Assembly (NCBI GenBank): GCA_017387165.1
Contig: JAFOFS010000224.1
Coordinates: forward strand, 1 to 14,393
Direction: 5' to 3'
From: Clostridia bacterium
Lineage (GTDB): Bacteria; Bacillota; Clostridia; Oscillospirales; Acutalibacteraceae
Length of the DNA stretch: 14,393 nt
The notes under the pieces were generated by a model, which saw only the letters and a list, made by a program, of their open reading frames with translations, made no database searches and was not told where the DNA came from. Positions 13,873 through 14,393 of this stretch are shown piece by piece. The translations under genes were made by a program, and so were the position numbers. Position 1 is the first letter of the stretch; the number at the start of each line of letters is the position of its first letter.

Positions 13873-14388
13873 ATGAAGAAAGAAAGTAACCTGCGTCGGT
13901 TGACCGAGGCAGGAGTGATCGCGGCGTTGTACGTCGCGCTCACGTTGATGGTCGCGCCGCTGTCCTACGGCGCGGTGCAGGTACGGGTGTCCGAGCTGCT
14001 CACCGTGTTGCCGGTGTTCACCGCGGCGGCGGTGCCGGGATTGACGGTTGGCTGCTTGCTCGCCAATCTCCTCGGAATGACCATGGGGATGACCGGTGGC
14101 TGGGATATTCTGTTCGGCACGGCGGCAACCCTGCTTGCCGCGTGGCTTTCGTATGTGTTCCGCCGCGTTCGTATCAAAGACCTGCCGCTGTTGTCGGTGG
14201 CGATGCCGATTTTGTGCAACGCGTTGATCGTCGGTCTGGAACTCGCGCTGTTCTTTTCGGGAACGGCCTTTACGTTGCCGTTGTACGGGGTGTCCGCGTT
14301 GTGGGTCGGTATCGGAGAATTGATCTCCGCCGGCGCCGGCGGCCTGCTTTTGTTCCTCGCCCTGCGAAAAAGCAAATTGTTTGAATGA
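13873..14388 (+). CDS. queT: Queuosine precursor transporter QueT (ECF substrate-binding component)
   Basis: 171 aa, an integral membrane S-component that is thought to bring in a queuosine precursor such as preQ1 with the shared ECF energy module. Family features are TEAGVIAALYVALTLMVAPLSYGAVQVRVSELLTVLPVF, then the GLTVGCLLANLLG segment and the G-W-D-I-LFGTAATLLAA helix, then ILCNALIVG. Five or six hydrophobic helices are visible. The start is ATG 13873, with GGGAG (part of the riboswitch tail) 11 nt upstream. The gene is complete, and its stop lies a few bases before the window end. Confidence 0.9.
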   Translation: MKKESNLRRLTEAGVIAALYVALTLMVAPLSYGAVQVRVSELLTVLPVFTAAAVPGLTVGCLLANLLGMTMGMTGGWDILFGTAATLLAAWLSYVFRRVRIKDLPLLSVAMPILCNALIVGLELALFFSGTAFTLPLYGVSALWVGIGELISAGAGGLLLFLALRKSKLFE

Positions 14389-14393
14389 AAAAA

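Overview
The window is a chromosomal replication-origin region of a Gram-positive anaerobe, most likely Bacillota, class Clostridia (an Oscillospirales/Ruminococcaceae-like lineage). The evidence is the gene order jag-yidC-yidD-rnpA-rpmH | dnaA-dnaN-yaaA-recF-remB-gyrB-gyrA, GC-rich genes interrupted by very AT-rich origin spacers, DUF370/RemB, YidC2-type YidC, and a queT gene that appears to be under a preQ1-I riboswitch. No exact species is claimed.

Layout. Positions 1-2314 (minus strand) hold the 5' end of jag, then yidC, yidD, rnpA and rpmH, read leftward from a near-consensus promoter at 2439-2468. A strong intrinsic terminator lies between rpmH and rnpA. Positions 2315-2596 are the divergent rpmH/dnaA control region, with a second near-consensus promoter (2510-2538) whose spacer holds a perfect palindrome. 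Positions 2597-6681 (plus strand) hold dnaA, dnaN, the S4-domain gene yaaA and recF. The dnaA-dnaN gap (3944-4237) is the best oriC candidate. It has one near-consensus DnaA box, an AT-rich stretch, and a dense cluster of GTTGAA/TTCAAC hexamers (eight copies, partly at about 10-bp spacing) that no standard feature explains. Positions 6682-8996 hold a parS-like palindrome in the promoter of remB, then remB overlapping gyrB. Positions 9001-10603 hold two adjoining small membrane-protein genes of YcxB-like character that separate gyrB from gyrA. Positions 10678-13224 hold gyrA with its own probable promoter. Positions 13225-13872 are non-coding: a strong terminator, a mosaic of palindromic repeats (two families), and a queT promoter followed by a preQ1-I-type riboswitch. 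queT (13873-14388) closes the window.

How the genes work together. DnaA opens the origin, DnaN clamps the polymerase, RecF supports gap repair, and GyrA/GyrB set supercoiling. The parS-like site fits ParB/Noc-type origin segregation, whose genes usually lie just beyond jag. The leftward block makes ribosomal protein L34, the RNase P protein, and the membrane insertion factors YidC and YidD. Most of the window is conserved core. The non-textbook signals are the GTTGAA cluster, the parS variant placed on the remB promoter, the rpmH/rnpA attenuator-like terminator, the split of gyrB from gyrA, the palindromes at the divergent promoters, and the intergenic repeat island after gyrA.
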